Shown: positions 1-7,376 of the stretch, one piece after another
Numbering within the stretch: the stretch's first letter is position 1
Layout: every line of letters begins with the position of its first letter
DNA from: DATAXV01 sp036272915
GTDB lineage: Bacteria > Chloroflexota > Dormibacteria > Dormibacterales > Dormibacteraceae
Length of the DNA stretch: 12,138 bases
Direction of reading: 5' to 3'
NCBI GenBank assembly: GCA_036272915.1
Contig: DATAXV010000124.1
Location: 1-12,138, forward strand
The notes under the pieces: generated by a model
Database searches by the model: none
What the model was told of the DNA's origin: nothing
The model's input: the letters and a program-made list of their open reading frames with translations, nothing else
Made by a program: the position numbers and the translations under genes

Positions 1-1
1 C

Positions 2-1072
2 GCGGTGATCTTCGGCGCCGTCGGCGTCGGGCTGCTCGGCTACTCGTTCCTGAAGCTCCAGCGCTCCGTGCTCGGACCCTTCCTGCCCGGCAGCAGCGAC
101 CAGAGCGTGGCCGACATGCTCCTCTCCTACCGCAACCGCAACCGCGGACCGCGGCTGGTCGCGATCGGCGGCGGCACCGGCATGTCGACCCTGCTCCGCG
201 GCCTCAAGGAGTTCAGCTCCAACCTGGCCGCCATCGTCACCGTCGCCGACGACGGCGGGTCCAGCGGGCGCCTCCGCGACGAGTACCGGATCCTTCCCCC
301 CGGCGACATCCGGCAGTGCCTGGTCGCGCTGGCCGACGCCGAGCCGCTGGTCAAGGAGCTCTTCAGCCACCGCTTCAAGCAGGGCTCGCTCAACGGCCAC
401 TCCTTCGGCAACCTCTTCATCACCGCCATGGCCGAGGTCACGGGCAACTTCGAGCGCGCGGTGCGGGAGTCCGGACGCGTCCTCGCGGTCCGCGGCGCCA
501 TCATCCCCTCCACCCTCCAGGACGTCACGCTGGTCGCCAGCGTGAACGGCCACATGGTCGAGGGCGAGAGCCGGATCCCCCTGCAGAACGCGCCCATCTC
601 GCGGGTCTTCCTCCGGCCCGACAACGTCGAGCTCAACCCCGAGGCGGCGCTGGCGATCATGAACGCCGAGGTGATCGTGATCGGCCCCGGCTCCCTCTAC
701 ACCTCGATCCTGCCCAACCTGCTGGTGGAGGGCATGGTCGACGCTCTGAAGGAGTCGCCGGCGATCAAGGTGTTCGTCTGCAACGTCGCCTCGCAGCCCG
801 GAGAGACCGATGGCTTCTCGGTCAGCGACTACCTGCGCGTACTGCATGACCACGTCGGAGGCGACCTCTTCGACTTCGTCCTGGTCAACTCCAACCTCAA
901 CCACCTGCCGACCGGCGGCCAGGACCAGGTGATGTTCGACTACGAGAGGGCGGTCAAGGCCCATCCCCGGATGCGCTTCATCGCCGGCGACGTGGTCAAC
1001 ACCCAGATCCCCTCCCACCACGACCCCTACAAGCTGGCCAAGCTGGTCTTCAAGCGGGTCTGGCAGGCCTGA
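2..1072 (+). CDS. yvcK: YvcK/CofD-family gluconeogenesis factor, 5' partial
   Basis: YvcK-family protein, known in Bacillus and mycobacteria as a UDP-sugar-binding factor needed for growth on gluconeogenic carbon sources and for cell-wall homeostasis. Numbering from the GTG at 5, it carries the family signatures in order: glycine-rich AIGGGTGMSTLLRGLK at about 53-68, TVADDGGSSGRLR at about 79-91, PPGDIRQCL at about 98-106, NGHSFGNLF near 130 and GPGSLYTSILPN near 228. The family core normally begins just before the GGGTG loop. Here about 50 residues precede it, starting with a hydrophobic stretch (IFGAVGVGLLGYSF) that looks like the end of a membrane helix. The frame is still open at base 2, so the true start probably lies upstream and the protein is probably membrane-tethered. 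The usual neighbours rapZ and whiA are not visible. It runs tail-to-tail into the next gene with a 12-base gap. Confidence 0.93.
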   Translation, partial: AVIFGAVGVGLLGYSFLKLQRSVLGPFLPGSSDQSVADMLLSYRNRNRGPRLVAIGGGTGMSTLLRGLKEFSSNLAAIVTVADDGGSSGRLRDEYRILPPGDIRQCLVALADAEPLVKELFSHRFKQGSLNGHSFGNLFITAMAEVTGNFERAVRESGRVLAVRGAIIPSTLQDVTLVASVNGHMVEGESRIPLQNAPISRVFLRPDNVELNPEAALAIMNAEVIVIGPGSLYTSILPNLLVEGMVDALKESPAIKVFVCNVASQPGETDGFSVSDYLRVLHDHVGGDLFDFVLVNSNLNHLPTGGQDQVMFDYERAVKAHPRMRFIAGDVVNTQIPSHHDPYKLAKLVFKRVWQA

Positions 1073-1084
1073 CCCGGCCCGGGC

Positions 1085-2356
1085 TCAGAGCCGGCGGGCG
1101 CCGCGGACGTAGGCGACCGAGGCCGCGATCAGGAGCAGGGCGGCGAGGGCGAAGGCGGCCACGAACGGCGCCTCCGGTCCGGTGGCAAGCGCGGTCAGCC
1201 AGTCGGCCCCTCTCGAACCCGCCGAGGCGGCAAGCGACCGGTGGCCTCCCTTGGGGGCGGTCTTCGGGGCGGCGACGTGCGGTGCGCCGCCGGCGTCGGT
1301 GAAGGACCACAACCTCACGGCGTGGTCCGTGGCCACGAAGCCGGCGGCATAGATCACGGGCTGGGCGCCGGCGGCGACGGCGAGCGCGGTCACGGCGTGC
1401 TGGGGCGGATCGAGCGAGCGGAAGTGGGCGCCGTCGTTGCGGGTCACCCAGAGCCCGCCCTGGCTGGAGCCGCCGCCGTCGCTGGCGACGTAGTAGAGGC
1501 CGGAGGTCCCTTCCACCGGCGCGATCACGCTGATGTCGGTCGCCGGGAGGCTGCCGTAGCCCGAGATCGGAGCCCACGAGGCGCCTCCGTCGCGTGAGGA
1601 GAAGGCGCCGGCGTCGGTGCCCATCATCACCTCGGCTCCCCGGGAGGCGGAGACCGGCGACAGCGCGTCCACGGTGCTGCTCCCCTGGAGGAGCGCCGAG
1701 ACCCGGTGCCACGCCGTCGATCCGTGCTCGGTGTAGAGGGGCAGGGCGGTGTTGATCGGCTCGCTGTCGCCTCCGGCGACGAGGCCGGCGGTGGTCCCGG
1801 GAAGGACGGCGAGCGCGGCGACGTCGACGCCGGCCAGCCCCGCCGGATGCCAGCTGATCCCGTCGGTGCTGGTGAGGACGCCGGTCTCGGTGCCGGCGGC
1901 GAGCGGCGTCGTCGTCGCGTCGAGGCTGCGCACGGTGCGACCGGCGGTGCCGGCGTCCTGCTGCCAGGTCGCGCCCTCGTCGGCGCTGCGCCAGATGCCG
2001 CCGCCCCTGGTCCCGGCCAGCGCCGCGTGCCCGGTGCCCGAGACGAAGGCGAGGCTGAGGACGCCCTGGCCCAGGTGGGACGCGACCCGCTCCCAGGCGC
2101 CGCCGCCGTCCTGTGACCGGTAGATGTCGCCGCTCGCGGTCCCCACCAGCAGGGTCTGGGCCGAGGCGGGATCGACGGCGAGGGCGAAGATCGGGGCCGT
2201 CCCGATCGAGGGTGGCGTCGCCAGCTGCTGCCAGGTGTCGGCCGCGGGTGTCGCGGGCGCCGCCCGGACCGCGGTCGGAACCGCCAGCAGCAATACCTGC
2301 GCGAGCAGGCACGAGGTCGCGAGGATGCGTGGGCGAAACAGCGACACGTGCGGCAC
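1085..2356 (-). CDS. Secreted, membrane-anchored BNR/Asp-box beta-propeller protein
   Basis: Residues 1-33 form a Sec-type signal peptide: basic RPR, hydrophobic core, then a likely cleavage after VRA near residue 32. The body has recurring Asp-box (BNR) motifs of the form S-x-D-G-G-x-x-W at about 81-88, 124-131, 163-169, 254-261 and a weaker one at 305-311, spaced as in sortilin- or YCF48-like beta-propellers. A hydrophobic segment at about 397-416 followed by RGARRL looks like a C-terminal membrane anchor, so the propeller should face outside the membrane. Such domains bind or hydrolyse glycans, or act as assembly scaffolds; nothing here shows sialidase activity. The given start is GTG. A second in-frame GTG at 2347 may be the real one, because a CATAAT -10 element sits at 2358-2363. 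It is divergent from the RnfD-like gene. Confidence 0.82.
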   Translation of the reverse strand: MPHVSLFRPRILATSCLLAQVLLLAVPTAVRAAPATPAADTWQQLATPPSIGTAPIFALAVDPASAQTLLVGTASGDIYRSQDGGGAWERVASHLGQGVLSLAFVSGTGHAALAGTRGGGIWRSADEGATWQQDAGTAGRTVRSLDATTTPLAAGTETGVLTSTDGISWHPAGLAGVDVAALAVLPGTTAGLVAGGDSEPINTALPLYTEHGSTAWHRVSALLQGSSTVDALSPVSASRGAEVMMGTDAGAFSSRDGGASWAPISGYGSLPATDISVIAPVEGTSGLYYVASDGGGSSQGGLWVTRNDGAHFRSLDPPQHAVTALAVAAGAQPVIYAAGFVATDHAVRLWSFTDAGGAPHVAAPKTAPKGGHRSLAASAGSRGADWLTALATGPEAPFVAAFALAALLLIAASVAYVRGARRL

Positions 2357-2357
2357 G

Positions 2358-2363
2358 ATTATG
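2358..2363 (-). promoter_or_regulatory. Putative -10 element (CATAAT) for the beta-propeller gene
   Basis: On the minus strand the hexamer reads CATAAT, five of six matches to TATAAT. It ends one base before the annotated GTG at 2356 and ten bases before the alternative GTG at 2347. If transcription begins about seven bases downstream, the GTG at 2347 would be the usable start and the mRNA would have a leader of only a few bases. I see no convincing -35 hexamer and no Shine-Dalgarno sequence. Confidence 0.45.
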
Positions 2364-2416
2364 CCCGATCCGGGCCACTTACGACGCGTCGATGGCGGGG
2401 AATGGCGCGAAGGGGC

Positions 2417-2422
2417 TAGACT
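2417..2422 (+). promoter_or_regulatory. Putative -10 element (TAGACT) for a leaderless transcript
   Basis: TAGACT fits the TANNNT consensus and is separated from the GTG start at 2429 by exactly six bases, which places the expected +1 on the start codon. There is no Shine-Dalgarno sequence before the GTG. This is the arrangement described for leaderless genes in actinobacteria and Deinococcus. No clear -35 hexamer is visible. Confidence 0.55.
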
Positions 2423-2428
2423 GCGTCA

Positions 2429-3496
2429 GTGCTGGGGAGTCGGGCCAAGGGCCTTCTTCAGCCCGTTACCGGGGTCCTCTTGCAGCCCTCGTCGCTACCA
2501 GAGAGCCTGGTTCCGCTGCTCGCCCTGGCGCCGCCGGTGGTGGCGGGGCTGATCCTGTTCCGCGAACGCGCCCTGATCCTCCTCGTCGTGGCGCTCGTCG
2601 CCGGGCTCGTCGGCGTCGGCATCTCCCGCGCCGTCCTGCCCCAGACCTCGCTCCTACCACTGGTGGCGGCGCTGGTCGCCACCGTCCTGATCGGACCCGG
2701 CGCCTGGCCGCCGGTGGTGGCTCTCGTCGCCCTGCTGGCCGTGGCCCTCGAGCTCGTCCGCTCGCGCCTGGCGCCGCTGGCGGCGGTGCAGCCGGGGCTC
2801 CTCGCCTACGCGGCCGCCTACCTCGCCGCCGGAAGGGTGGTGGCCGCCTACATCGACCCAGCCAGCCACGCCCCGGCGCTGGAGCCGATCGCGCAGTGGG
2901 TGCAGCGGATCGGTTCGGGCGCGGCGACCGACCCGACGCTGCTCTACACCGGCCAGGTGCCGGGCCCGGTGTTCGCCACCTGCCTCCTCGCCGTCCTCCT
3001 GGCCGCGGCCTGGTCCTGGTACGCCGGCAGTGTCAGCCTGCTCGTCGCCGCCGGCTTCCTGGCCGGCTCGGCGGCTCTCGCTCTCGCCTACCAGTGGCCG
3101 GTCGGCTTCTTCCTCGAATCGGGACCGACCTGGCTGGTCGCGGCGCTGATCCTGGGCTGCCGCCCCTCGACGCCGGCACCGGTGTGGGGACGCCTCGTCC
3201 TCGGCGCCGCCGCCGGCGCCCTGGCCATGGTCCTCCACTCCCGCGGTCTTGGGGTCGAGTCGGTCGCGCTGGCCGCGGCCCTGCTCCAGCTGGTGCACGT
3301 CATCGCCCAGCTCGCCTCCGGCCTCCGGCAGGCCGGAGCCGACGAGCGCCTGCCTCCGCGCCGCATGTCGCCGCCGGAGCTCCCGCCGCTGCGACGGGCC
3401 GGTTCAGGCGCCCGCCTCGGCGACGGGCGGCGGAACTCGGCCCAGGGCGGGAGCCGCTGGAATCAGAACAGCGGACCGCCCCGGACGATGAACTGA
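2429..3496 (+). CDS. Multi-pass membrane protein, possible divergent RnfD/NqrB-family subunit
   Basis: A 355-residue, very hydrophobic protein with about eight to ten membrane segments between residues 25 and 300, then a basic, Pro/Gly/Arg-rich tail (about 300-355). The order of features resembles RnfD/NqrB subunits of ion-translocating electron-transport complexes: a charged residue within early helices, a helix ending at GPGAWPPV near 90-96, a QPGLLAY motif near 121-127 where the family has NPA, an SGAATDPT loop near 163-170 in the region of the flavin-bearing loop, and PSTPAPVWGRLVLGAAAG near 246-263 where the family has a TSP..PRGRLIFG-like motif. Several invariant residues differ and no other rnf or nqr gene is nearby. 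This is alignment from memory, so 'polytopic membrane protein' is firm and 'RnfD-like' tentative. The start is supported by TAGACT six bases upstream. The 3' end overlaps the end of purA by 34 bases. Confidence 0.75.
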   Translation: MLGSRAKGLLQPVTGVLLQPSSLPESLVPLLALAPPVVAGLILFRERALILLVVALVAGLVGVGISRAVLPQTSLLPLVAALVATVLIGPGAWPPVVALVALLAVALELVRSRLAPLAAVQPGLLAYAAAYLAAGRVVAAYIDPASHAPALEPIAQWVQRIGSGAATDPTLLYTGQVPGPVFATCLLAVLLAAAWSWYAGSVSLLVAAGFLAGSAALALAYQWPVGFFLESGPTWLVAALILGCRPSTPAPVWGRLVLGAAAGALAMVLHSRGLGVESVALAAALLQLVHVIAQLASGLRQAGADERLPPRRMSPPELPPLRRAGSGARLGDGRRNSAQGGSRWNQNSGPPRTMN

Positions 3497-4749
3497 TCCC
3501 GGCGGGGCCCGACGCCGATCAGCCGGACCGGCGCCTCGCACAGCTCCTCGACCCGCTCCACGTAGGCGCGGCAGGCGGCGGGCAGTTGCTCCCAGCTTCG
3601 GCACTCGCCGATCGGGCTCTCCCAGCCGGGCATCGTCTCCAGGACCGGGCGGCAGTGCTTGAGCCAGGAGATGTTCGCCATCGGGTGGTCGTGCAGCTTG
3701 CCCCGGAACTCGTAGGCGGAGCAGAGCTGGAGCTCGGGCAGCTCTTCCAGGATGTCGAGCTTGGTCAGGGAGATGGCGCCGGCGCCGTTGACCCGTGACG
3801 CGTAGCGGGCGACCGGCCCGTCGAACCAGCCGATGCGGCGAGCCCGGCCGGTGTTGGTGCCGAACTCGTTGCCGCGCTCCCGGATCTGGTCGCCGACCTC
3901 GTTCTCGAGCTCGGTCGGGAAGGGCCCGTAGCCGACCCGGGTGGTGTAGGCCTTGAGGACGACCAGGCAGAGATCGAGCTTGGTCGGAGGCACGCCGGCC
4001 CCGACGCAGGCGCCGGCCGAGACCGGGTTGGAGCTGGTGACGTAGGGATAGGTCCCGTAGTCGAGGTCGAGCATCGTCGCCTGAGCGCCCTCGAGCAGCA
4101 CCCGGTCGCCCCGATCGAGCGCGTCCTGGACCACCGGGAAGGTGTCCTGGATGTAGGGATCGAGGCGCCTCGCGTAGCCGAGGTACTCGGTGACCAGCTC
4201 CTCGCAGTCGATCGACGCCTCACCGTACACCTGCTCCATCTGCGGGTTCTTGATCTGACCGACGACGAAGTGCACCTTCTTGCGGAGGAAGGCCTCCTTC
4301 TGCAGATCGCCGATGCGAAATCCGATGCGCCGCACCTTGTCGGCGTAGGCGGGGCCGATGCCACGCCAGGTCGTACCCAGGCGATCGTCGCCGCGCGCCT
4401 GCTCCTCGAGGCGGTCGAACTCCGGGTGATAGCTCATCACCATGTGCGCCCGCTCGCTGATGACCAGGTGCACGTTGTCCACGCCCTGCTCACACAGCTG
4501 CTCCAGCTCCTTGAGCACGACCCTGGGGTCGACGACCACGCCGTGACCGATGACGCTGGTCACGTGCGGGTAGAGGATGCCGCTCGGCATCAGCTGGAAC
4601 TTGAACTCGCCGTCGGCGGTGACCACGGTATGCCCGGCGTTGTTGCCGCCCTGGGCTCTGATCACCATGTCCGATTTCTCCGAGAGCAGATCGATGATCT
4701 TGCCCTTGCCCTCGTCCCCCCACTGCCCACCGATTACAGCTATGACCAC
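3463..4749 (-). CDS. purA: Adenylosuccinate synthase
   Basis: Catalyses the first committed step from IMP to AMP: GTP-dependent joining of aspartate to IMP, in the cytoplasm. The 428 residues match the usual family length. Visible motifs are the GTP loop GGQWGDEGKGK at 7-17 with catalytic Asp11, GGNNAGHT at 34-41 with the catalytic His40, WRGIGPAYADKVRR at 128-141, EGAQATMLDLDYGTYP at 220-235, GTNTGRARRIGW at 297-308, the guanine-recognition LTKLDIL at 328-334, and GVGPRRDQF near the C-terminus. All look intact, so the enzyme should be active. The start is GTG at 4749; no Shine-Dalgarno sequence is seen, but a strong -10 (TTTAAT) lies eight bases upstream. It is divergent from a nucleoside phosphorylase across 46 bases, which links two purine genes, and overlaps the preceding membrane-protein gene at its 3' end. 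Confidence 0.98.
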   Translation of the reverse strand: MVIAVIGGQWGDEGKGKIIDLLSEKSDMVIRAQGGNNAGHTVVTADGEFKFQLMPSGILYPHVTSVIGHGVVVDPRVVLKELEQLCEQGVDNVHLVISERAHMVMSYHPEFDRLEEQARGDDRLGTTWRGIGPAYADKVRRIGFRIGDLQKEAFLRKKVHFVVGQIKNPQMEQVYGEASIDCEELVTEYLGYARRLDPYIQDTFPVVQDALDRGDRVLLEGAQATMLDLDYGTYPYVTSSNPVSAGACVGAGVPPTKLDLCLVVLKAYTTRVGYGPFPTELENEVGDQIRERGNEFGTNTGRARRIGWFDGPVARYASRVNGAGAISLTKLDILEELPELQLCSAYEFRGKLHDHPMANISWLKHCRPVLETMPGWESPIGECRSWEQLPAACRAYVERVEELCEAPVRLIGVGPRRDQFIVRGGPLF

Positions 4750-4757
4750 ATCGGGCT

Positions 4758-4763
4758 ATTAAA
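4758..4763 (-). promoter_or_regulatory. Putative -10 element (TTTAAT) for purA
   Basis: On the minus strand TTTAAT matches TATAAT at five of six positions and ends eight bases before the purA GTG, predicting a transcript that starts at or one to two bases before the start codon. It is the most AT-rich stretch of this divergent gap. Its -35 region would fall over the opposing -10 candidate at 4784-4789. Confidence 0.5.
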
Positions 4764-4783
4764 GCTGGTTTGCCCTCTCGGAG

Positions 4784-4789
4784 TACGGC
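4784..4789 (+). promoter_or_regulatory. Weak -10-like element (TACGGC) for the nucleoside phosphorylase
   Basis: TACGGC matches TANNNT except at the last base and lies exactly six bases before the ATG at 4796. No Shine-Dalgarno sequence precedes that ATG. The spacing is the same as at 2429 and 7539, which is the main reason to list it; by sequence alone it is weak. Confidence 0.3.
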
Positions 4790-4795
4790 TTCACA

Positions 4796-5584
4796 ATGAG
4801 CGGGATGGGGTGGCCCTTCGATCACAGCGACGCGCTCGTCTCTCCCGCCGAGGCCAGCGAGAACATGCGACGGATGCTCGACGTCCCCGCCGAGGAGTGG
4901 AAACTGCCCCCGGTCCTGGTCGCGACCTTTCAGCGCGCGGCGCACGAGCGCCTGCTGGACCGGGCGGGTCTCGACCCGGAGTCGCCCCACCACCCGATGC
5001 TCCCTCAGGCCGGCGTCTGCGAGAGCACCCCGGTCGCGGTCAACCGCTTCGGGGTCGGCGCGCCGGTCGCGGCGATGGCGCTGGAGCAGGCCATCGCCAG
5101 GGGCGTGCGCCGGATCCTGATGGTGGGGTCGGCGGGCAGCCTGCGTGAGGACCTGATCACGGGCACCGCGGTGCTGGTGGAAGGGGCCGAGCGCGAGGAC
5201 GGGACCTCGCACCACTACCTGCCCGCCGGCGAGCGCGTGGCCGCCGACCCGGAGCTCAGCCAAGCGCTGGCCGCGGCCGCCATGGAGAGGGGCATGGACC
5301 TCGTCGAGGGACGGGCCTGGACCATCGACGCCCCCTACCGCGAGACCATGGGCGCGATCCGGCGCCACCGGCAGGCGGGCGTCTCCGTGGTCGAGATGGA
5401 GGCGGCCGCCATCTTCGCCGTGGCCAGGGTCAGAGGGGTGGCGGCGGCCCTGCTGGTGTCGGTCTCCGACGAGCTCCACGGCACCGCCTGGCGGCCGGGC
5501 TTCGACGACCCCCGCTACCTGTCCACGCTGACCCTGGCGGCGGATGCGGCGATGGACTGCGCGGCGCGGTCCGGCACCGGCTGA
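4796..5584 (+). CDS. Nucleoside phosphorylase (PNP/UDP phosphorylase family)
   Basis: A 262-residue member of the hexameric purine/uridine phosphorylase family, which splits a nucleoside with phosphate to base and ribose-1-phosphate in salvage. Evidence: FGVGAPVAAMALEQ at 85-98 and RRILMVGSAGSL at 105-116 (phosphate-binding region), TIDAPYRET at 176-184, VVEMEAAAIFAVA at 198-210 (ribose-contacting Met/Glu pair), and a VSVSDEL motif at 221-227 whose Asp225 sits where purine phosphorylases carry their catalytic Asp. That favours purine substrates, but uridine phosphorylases have a related layout, so specificity is open. Divergence from purA fits a purine role. The ATG at 4796 has no Shine-Dalgarno sequence. 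The stop lies seven bases from the stop of the opposing acetyltransferase gene. Confidence 0.87.
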   Translation: MSGMGWPFDHSDALVSPAEASENMRRMLDVPAEEWKLPPVLVATFQRAAHERLLDRAGLDPESPHHPMLPQAGVCESTPVAVNRFGVGAPVAAMALEQAIARGVRRILMVGSAGSLREDLITGTAVLVEGAEREDGTSHHYLPAGERVAADPELSQALAAAAMERGMDLVEGRAWTIDAPYRETMGAIRRHRQAGVSVVEMEAAAIFAVARVRGVAAALLVSVSDELHGTAWRPGFDDPRYLSTLTLAADAAMDCAARSGTG

Positions 5585-5596
5585 AGGGGGTTCAGC
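5580..5596. terminator. Small bidirectional hairpin containing both stop codons of a convergent pair
   Basis: GCTGAA at 5580-5585 and TTCAGC at 5591-5596 are perfect reverse complements around a GGGGG loop. The TGA of the nucleoside phosphorylase (5582-5584) is in the left arm and the TGA of the acetyltransferase (read as TCA, 5592-5594) in the right arm. A six-base stem without a U-tract is weak as a terminator, so this is only a candidate. Confidence 0.3.
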
Positions 5597-6185
5597 TCCC
5601 GGGCGGGCGCCACATCAGCCAGAGCGGGGGGCCGTCCTCGCCCAGCCGGTGCTCGCCGGTGACGGCGAACCCGTGGCGGCCGTAGAGCGGCAGGTTGCGC
5701 TGGTTCGAGTTCTCCAGATAGGCCGCCGCACCCTCCTGGTCGCAGCGCCGCAGCTGGTGGGAGAGGAGCGCCCCGCCCAGGCCCTGTCCCTGCCGGGCGG
5801 GCCGGACGCCGAGGAACATCAGGTAGTAGTGGGCGTCACGGGGATGGTGCTCCTCGAGCCCGACCGATCCCCGCGCCACGGTCTGGAAGCGGCCCCAGCC
5901 GAAGATGCCTCCCCAGTCGAGAAGGCGGCGGGCCTGGCGCCACACCGGCAGGTGCCAGCCGCCGGGCGGCGTCCAGACCGCGACGGCGGCCCCGTCGTCG
6001 GCCAGGTAGGTCTCCCCCTGGCGGAGGGCGAGGTCGCCGCAGGTGATCTCGAAGAACCGGCGGAGCGCCCGCTCCCTGCCGTCCCGCCGGACCATCCAGT
6101 CGACGACCTGGTCCTGGCTGAACGCCTCGCAGAGGATGTCGGTGACCAGGGGGAGGTCCCCCATCGTGGCCTGACGGATCGCCAT
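5592..6185 (-). CDS. GNAT-family N-acetyltransferase
   Basis: A 197-residue GNAT acetyltransferase, which moves an acetyl group from acetyl-CoA to an amine; the substrate cannot be told. From the ATG at 6185 the N-terminus AIRQATMGDLPLV is the typical first strand and helix. The acetyl-CoA pyrophosphate loop is LGVRPARQGQGLGGALL at 125-141 (Q/R-x-x-G-x-G type) and motif B is ENSNQRNLPLYGRHGF at 158-173. An upstream in-frame start at 6221 adds 12 Gly/Arg-rich residues that fit no family feature, so I prefer 6185. CAAGAT lies six bases before this ATG and may be a -10, but the gene also follows the hydrolase on the same strand after 63 bases and could be cotranscribed with it. Confidence 0.88.
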   Translation of the reverse strand: MAIRQATMGDLPLVTDILCEAFSQDQVVDWMVRRDGRERALRRFFEITCGDLALRQGETYLADDGAAVAVWTPPGGWHLPVWRQARRLLDWGGIFGWGRFQTVARGSVGLEEHHPRDAHYYLMFLGVRPARQGQGLGGALLSHQLRRCDQEGAAAYLENSNQRNLPLYGRHGFAVTGEHRLGEDGPPLWLMWRPPGS

Positions 6186-6248
6186 CCCCCCATCTTGCCC
6201 CTCGCGCCCGCGTACTCCCACTCCGGCGCGCGACGGAGGCTCCCGGTT

Positions 6249-7376
6249 TCAGCCGCCGGCGCGGGCCAGCCGGTCGCCCAGCCAGTCGAACGCGGCCGCC
6301 TGCATGGCCCGATCGAACTTGTGGGGACCGGGGTAGAACTCGCCGACGTAGGCGGCGCCGTCGCCGGCCGCCTCGTAGTGAGCCGCGATCACCTGGTGCG
6401 CATCCCTCATCCCTCCCTGCGGGAAGAGTCCGTCGTCGAGGTCGTACTGGACCATCAGCGGCGAGGGCGCCCGGCAGGCGGCGAGGTCGGGCCAGTCCCC
6501 GTGGCGGGCCAGCCCGGGAGGGAAGAACATCCAGGTGTGGCTGTCGACGTGGCGGTCGAGCAGCGCCGCCTGGGTGCTCATCATGCCGACCACGACGGTC
6601 GCCGAGACGTCGTCCGAGCTCGCCTGCAGCAGCGCCGCCCGGCAGCCGCCCCCGGAGAGGCCGACGCAGCCGACGATGCCGTTCACCTCCGGCCGGCTCT
6701 TCAAATAGGAGACGGCGATCCGGTCCTCGTGGGCGATGATCCCGGACAGGGAGATGCCGAGCGCCGCGCAGTACTTGGCGACCAGGTCCTCGTGGGGCCT
6801 GGCGATCAGGTTGTAGCGGTCGACCTCGTCGAGCCCGAGCGTGGTGCCGCCCATGGCCCGGATGCGGTCCGGCATCGCCTCCTCGGGGAACCGCCGGCTT
6901 CCCCAGAGGAAGACGTCGTGGACGAGGACGGCGAGGCCCCTCCGGGCCAGGTCGTTGGCGAAGGGGCGGTCGCCGTAGTGGACCTCGCGTGGCCCGGCGA
7001 CCTCGGCCGCCGCGCCGTCGGGCCCGTCCGCGATCTTCTCCCTGCCCAGGAACTTGAAGCCGCCGTGGTCGTGGAGGGCGACGACGCCGGGCACGGGTCC
7101 GGCCGCGTCGAGCGGGAGCAGCAGCCAGGCGCGGGTGCGGGGTCCGTAGCCGACGCTCCAGGAGAGCTCCTCGCCGCGCAGCCCCGGCTCGGTCCAGGTG
7201 CGCTCGACCCGGACGTCGAGGGGAGCCTCGGGCCGCTCGTCGAAGCCGAGGAGCCCGCGGATCAGGCGCTGCGACTCGGGGCCCGGAGCCAGGCGCGGGT
7301 GGAGCGGTCCCCTGCCCGCCACCTCGCCGACCAGATCGCCGTAGGGACCGAGGTGCTCGTAGCGCTGCGTCTCCAT
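6249..7376 (-). CDS. Alpha/beta hydrolase (dienelactone hydrolase / acetylxylan esterase-like)
   Basis: A 375-residue cytoplasmic-looking serine hydrolase with no signal peptide. The fold markers are VVALHDHGG at 98-106 (strand and oxyanion-hole region), LAVLVHDVFLWGSRRF at 148-163, the nucleophile elbow GLSGGG at 239-244 with Ser241, the acid in YDLDDGLFP at 311-319 (Asp314 or Asp315), and the base His352 in GPHKFDRA. The long N-terminal region (1-90) and the LWGSRRF block recall Abhydrolase_7 / acetyl xylan esterase-type families, whose members act on esters or remain uncharacterised. The start ATG at 7376 has a good Shine-Dalgarno sequence, GGAGGG with a six-base spacer. The frame stays open upstream but with no protein-like signal, so the longer start is rejected. 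It is divergent from the aminotransferase gene and may form a pair with the downstream acetyltransferase. Confidence 0.85.
   Translation of the reverse strand: METQRYEHLGPYGDLVGEVAGRGPLHPRLAPGPESQRLIRGLLGFDERPEAPLDVRVERTWTEPGLRGEELSWSVGYGPRTRAWLLLPLDAAGPVPGVVALHDHGGFKFLGREKIADGPDGAAAEVAGPREVHYGDRPFANDLARRGLAVLVHDVFLWGSRRFPEEAMPDRIRAMGGTTLGLDEVDRYNLIARPHEDLVAKYCAALGISLSGIIAHEDRIAVSYLKSRPEVNGIVGCVGLSGGGCRAALLQASSDDVSATVVVGMMSTQAALLDRHVDSHTWMFFPPGLARHGDWPDLAACRAPSPLMVQYDLDDGLFPQGGMRDAHQVIAAHYEAAGDGAAYVGEFYPGPHKFDRAMQAAAFDWLGDRLARAGG

Noticed and set aside
1050..2378. 442-codon minus-strand open frame overlapping the beta-propeller gene
   Set aside because: Its product is Arg/Gly-rich shadow sequence without motifs. 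The other minus frame has a signal peptide, Asp-boxes and a membrane anchor.
2113..3798. 561-codon plus-strand open frame
   Set aside because: Arg/Pro-rich low-complexity product that crosses three genes; open only because stop codons are rare in GC-rich DNA.
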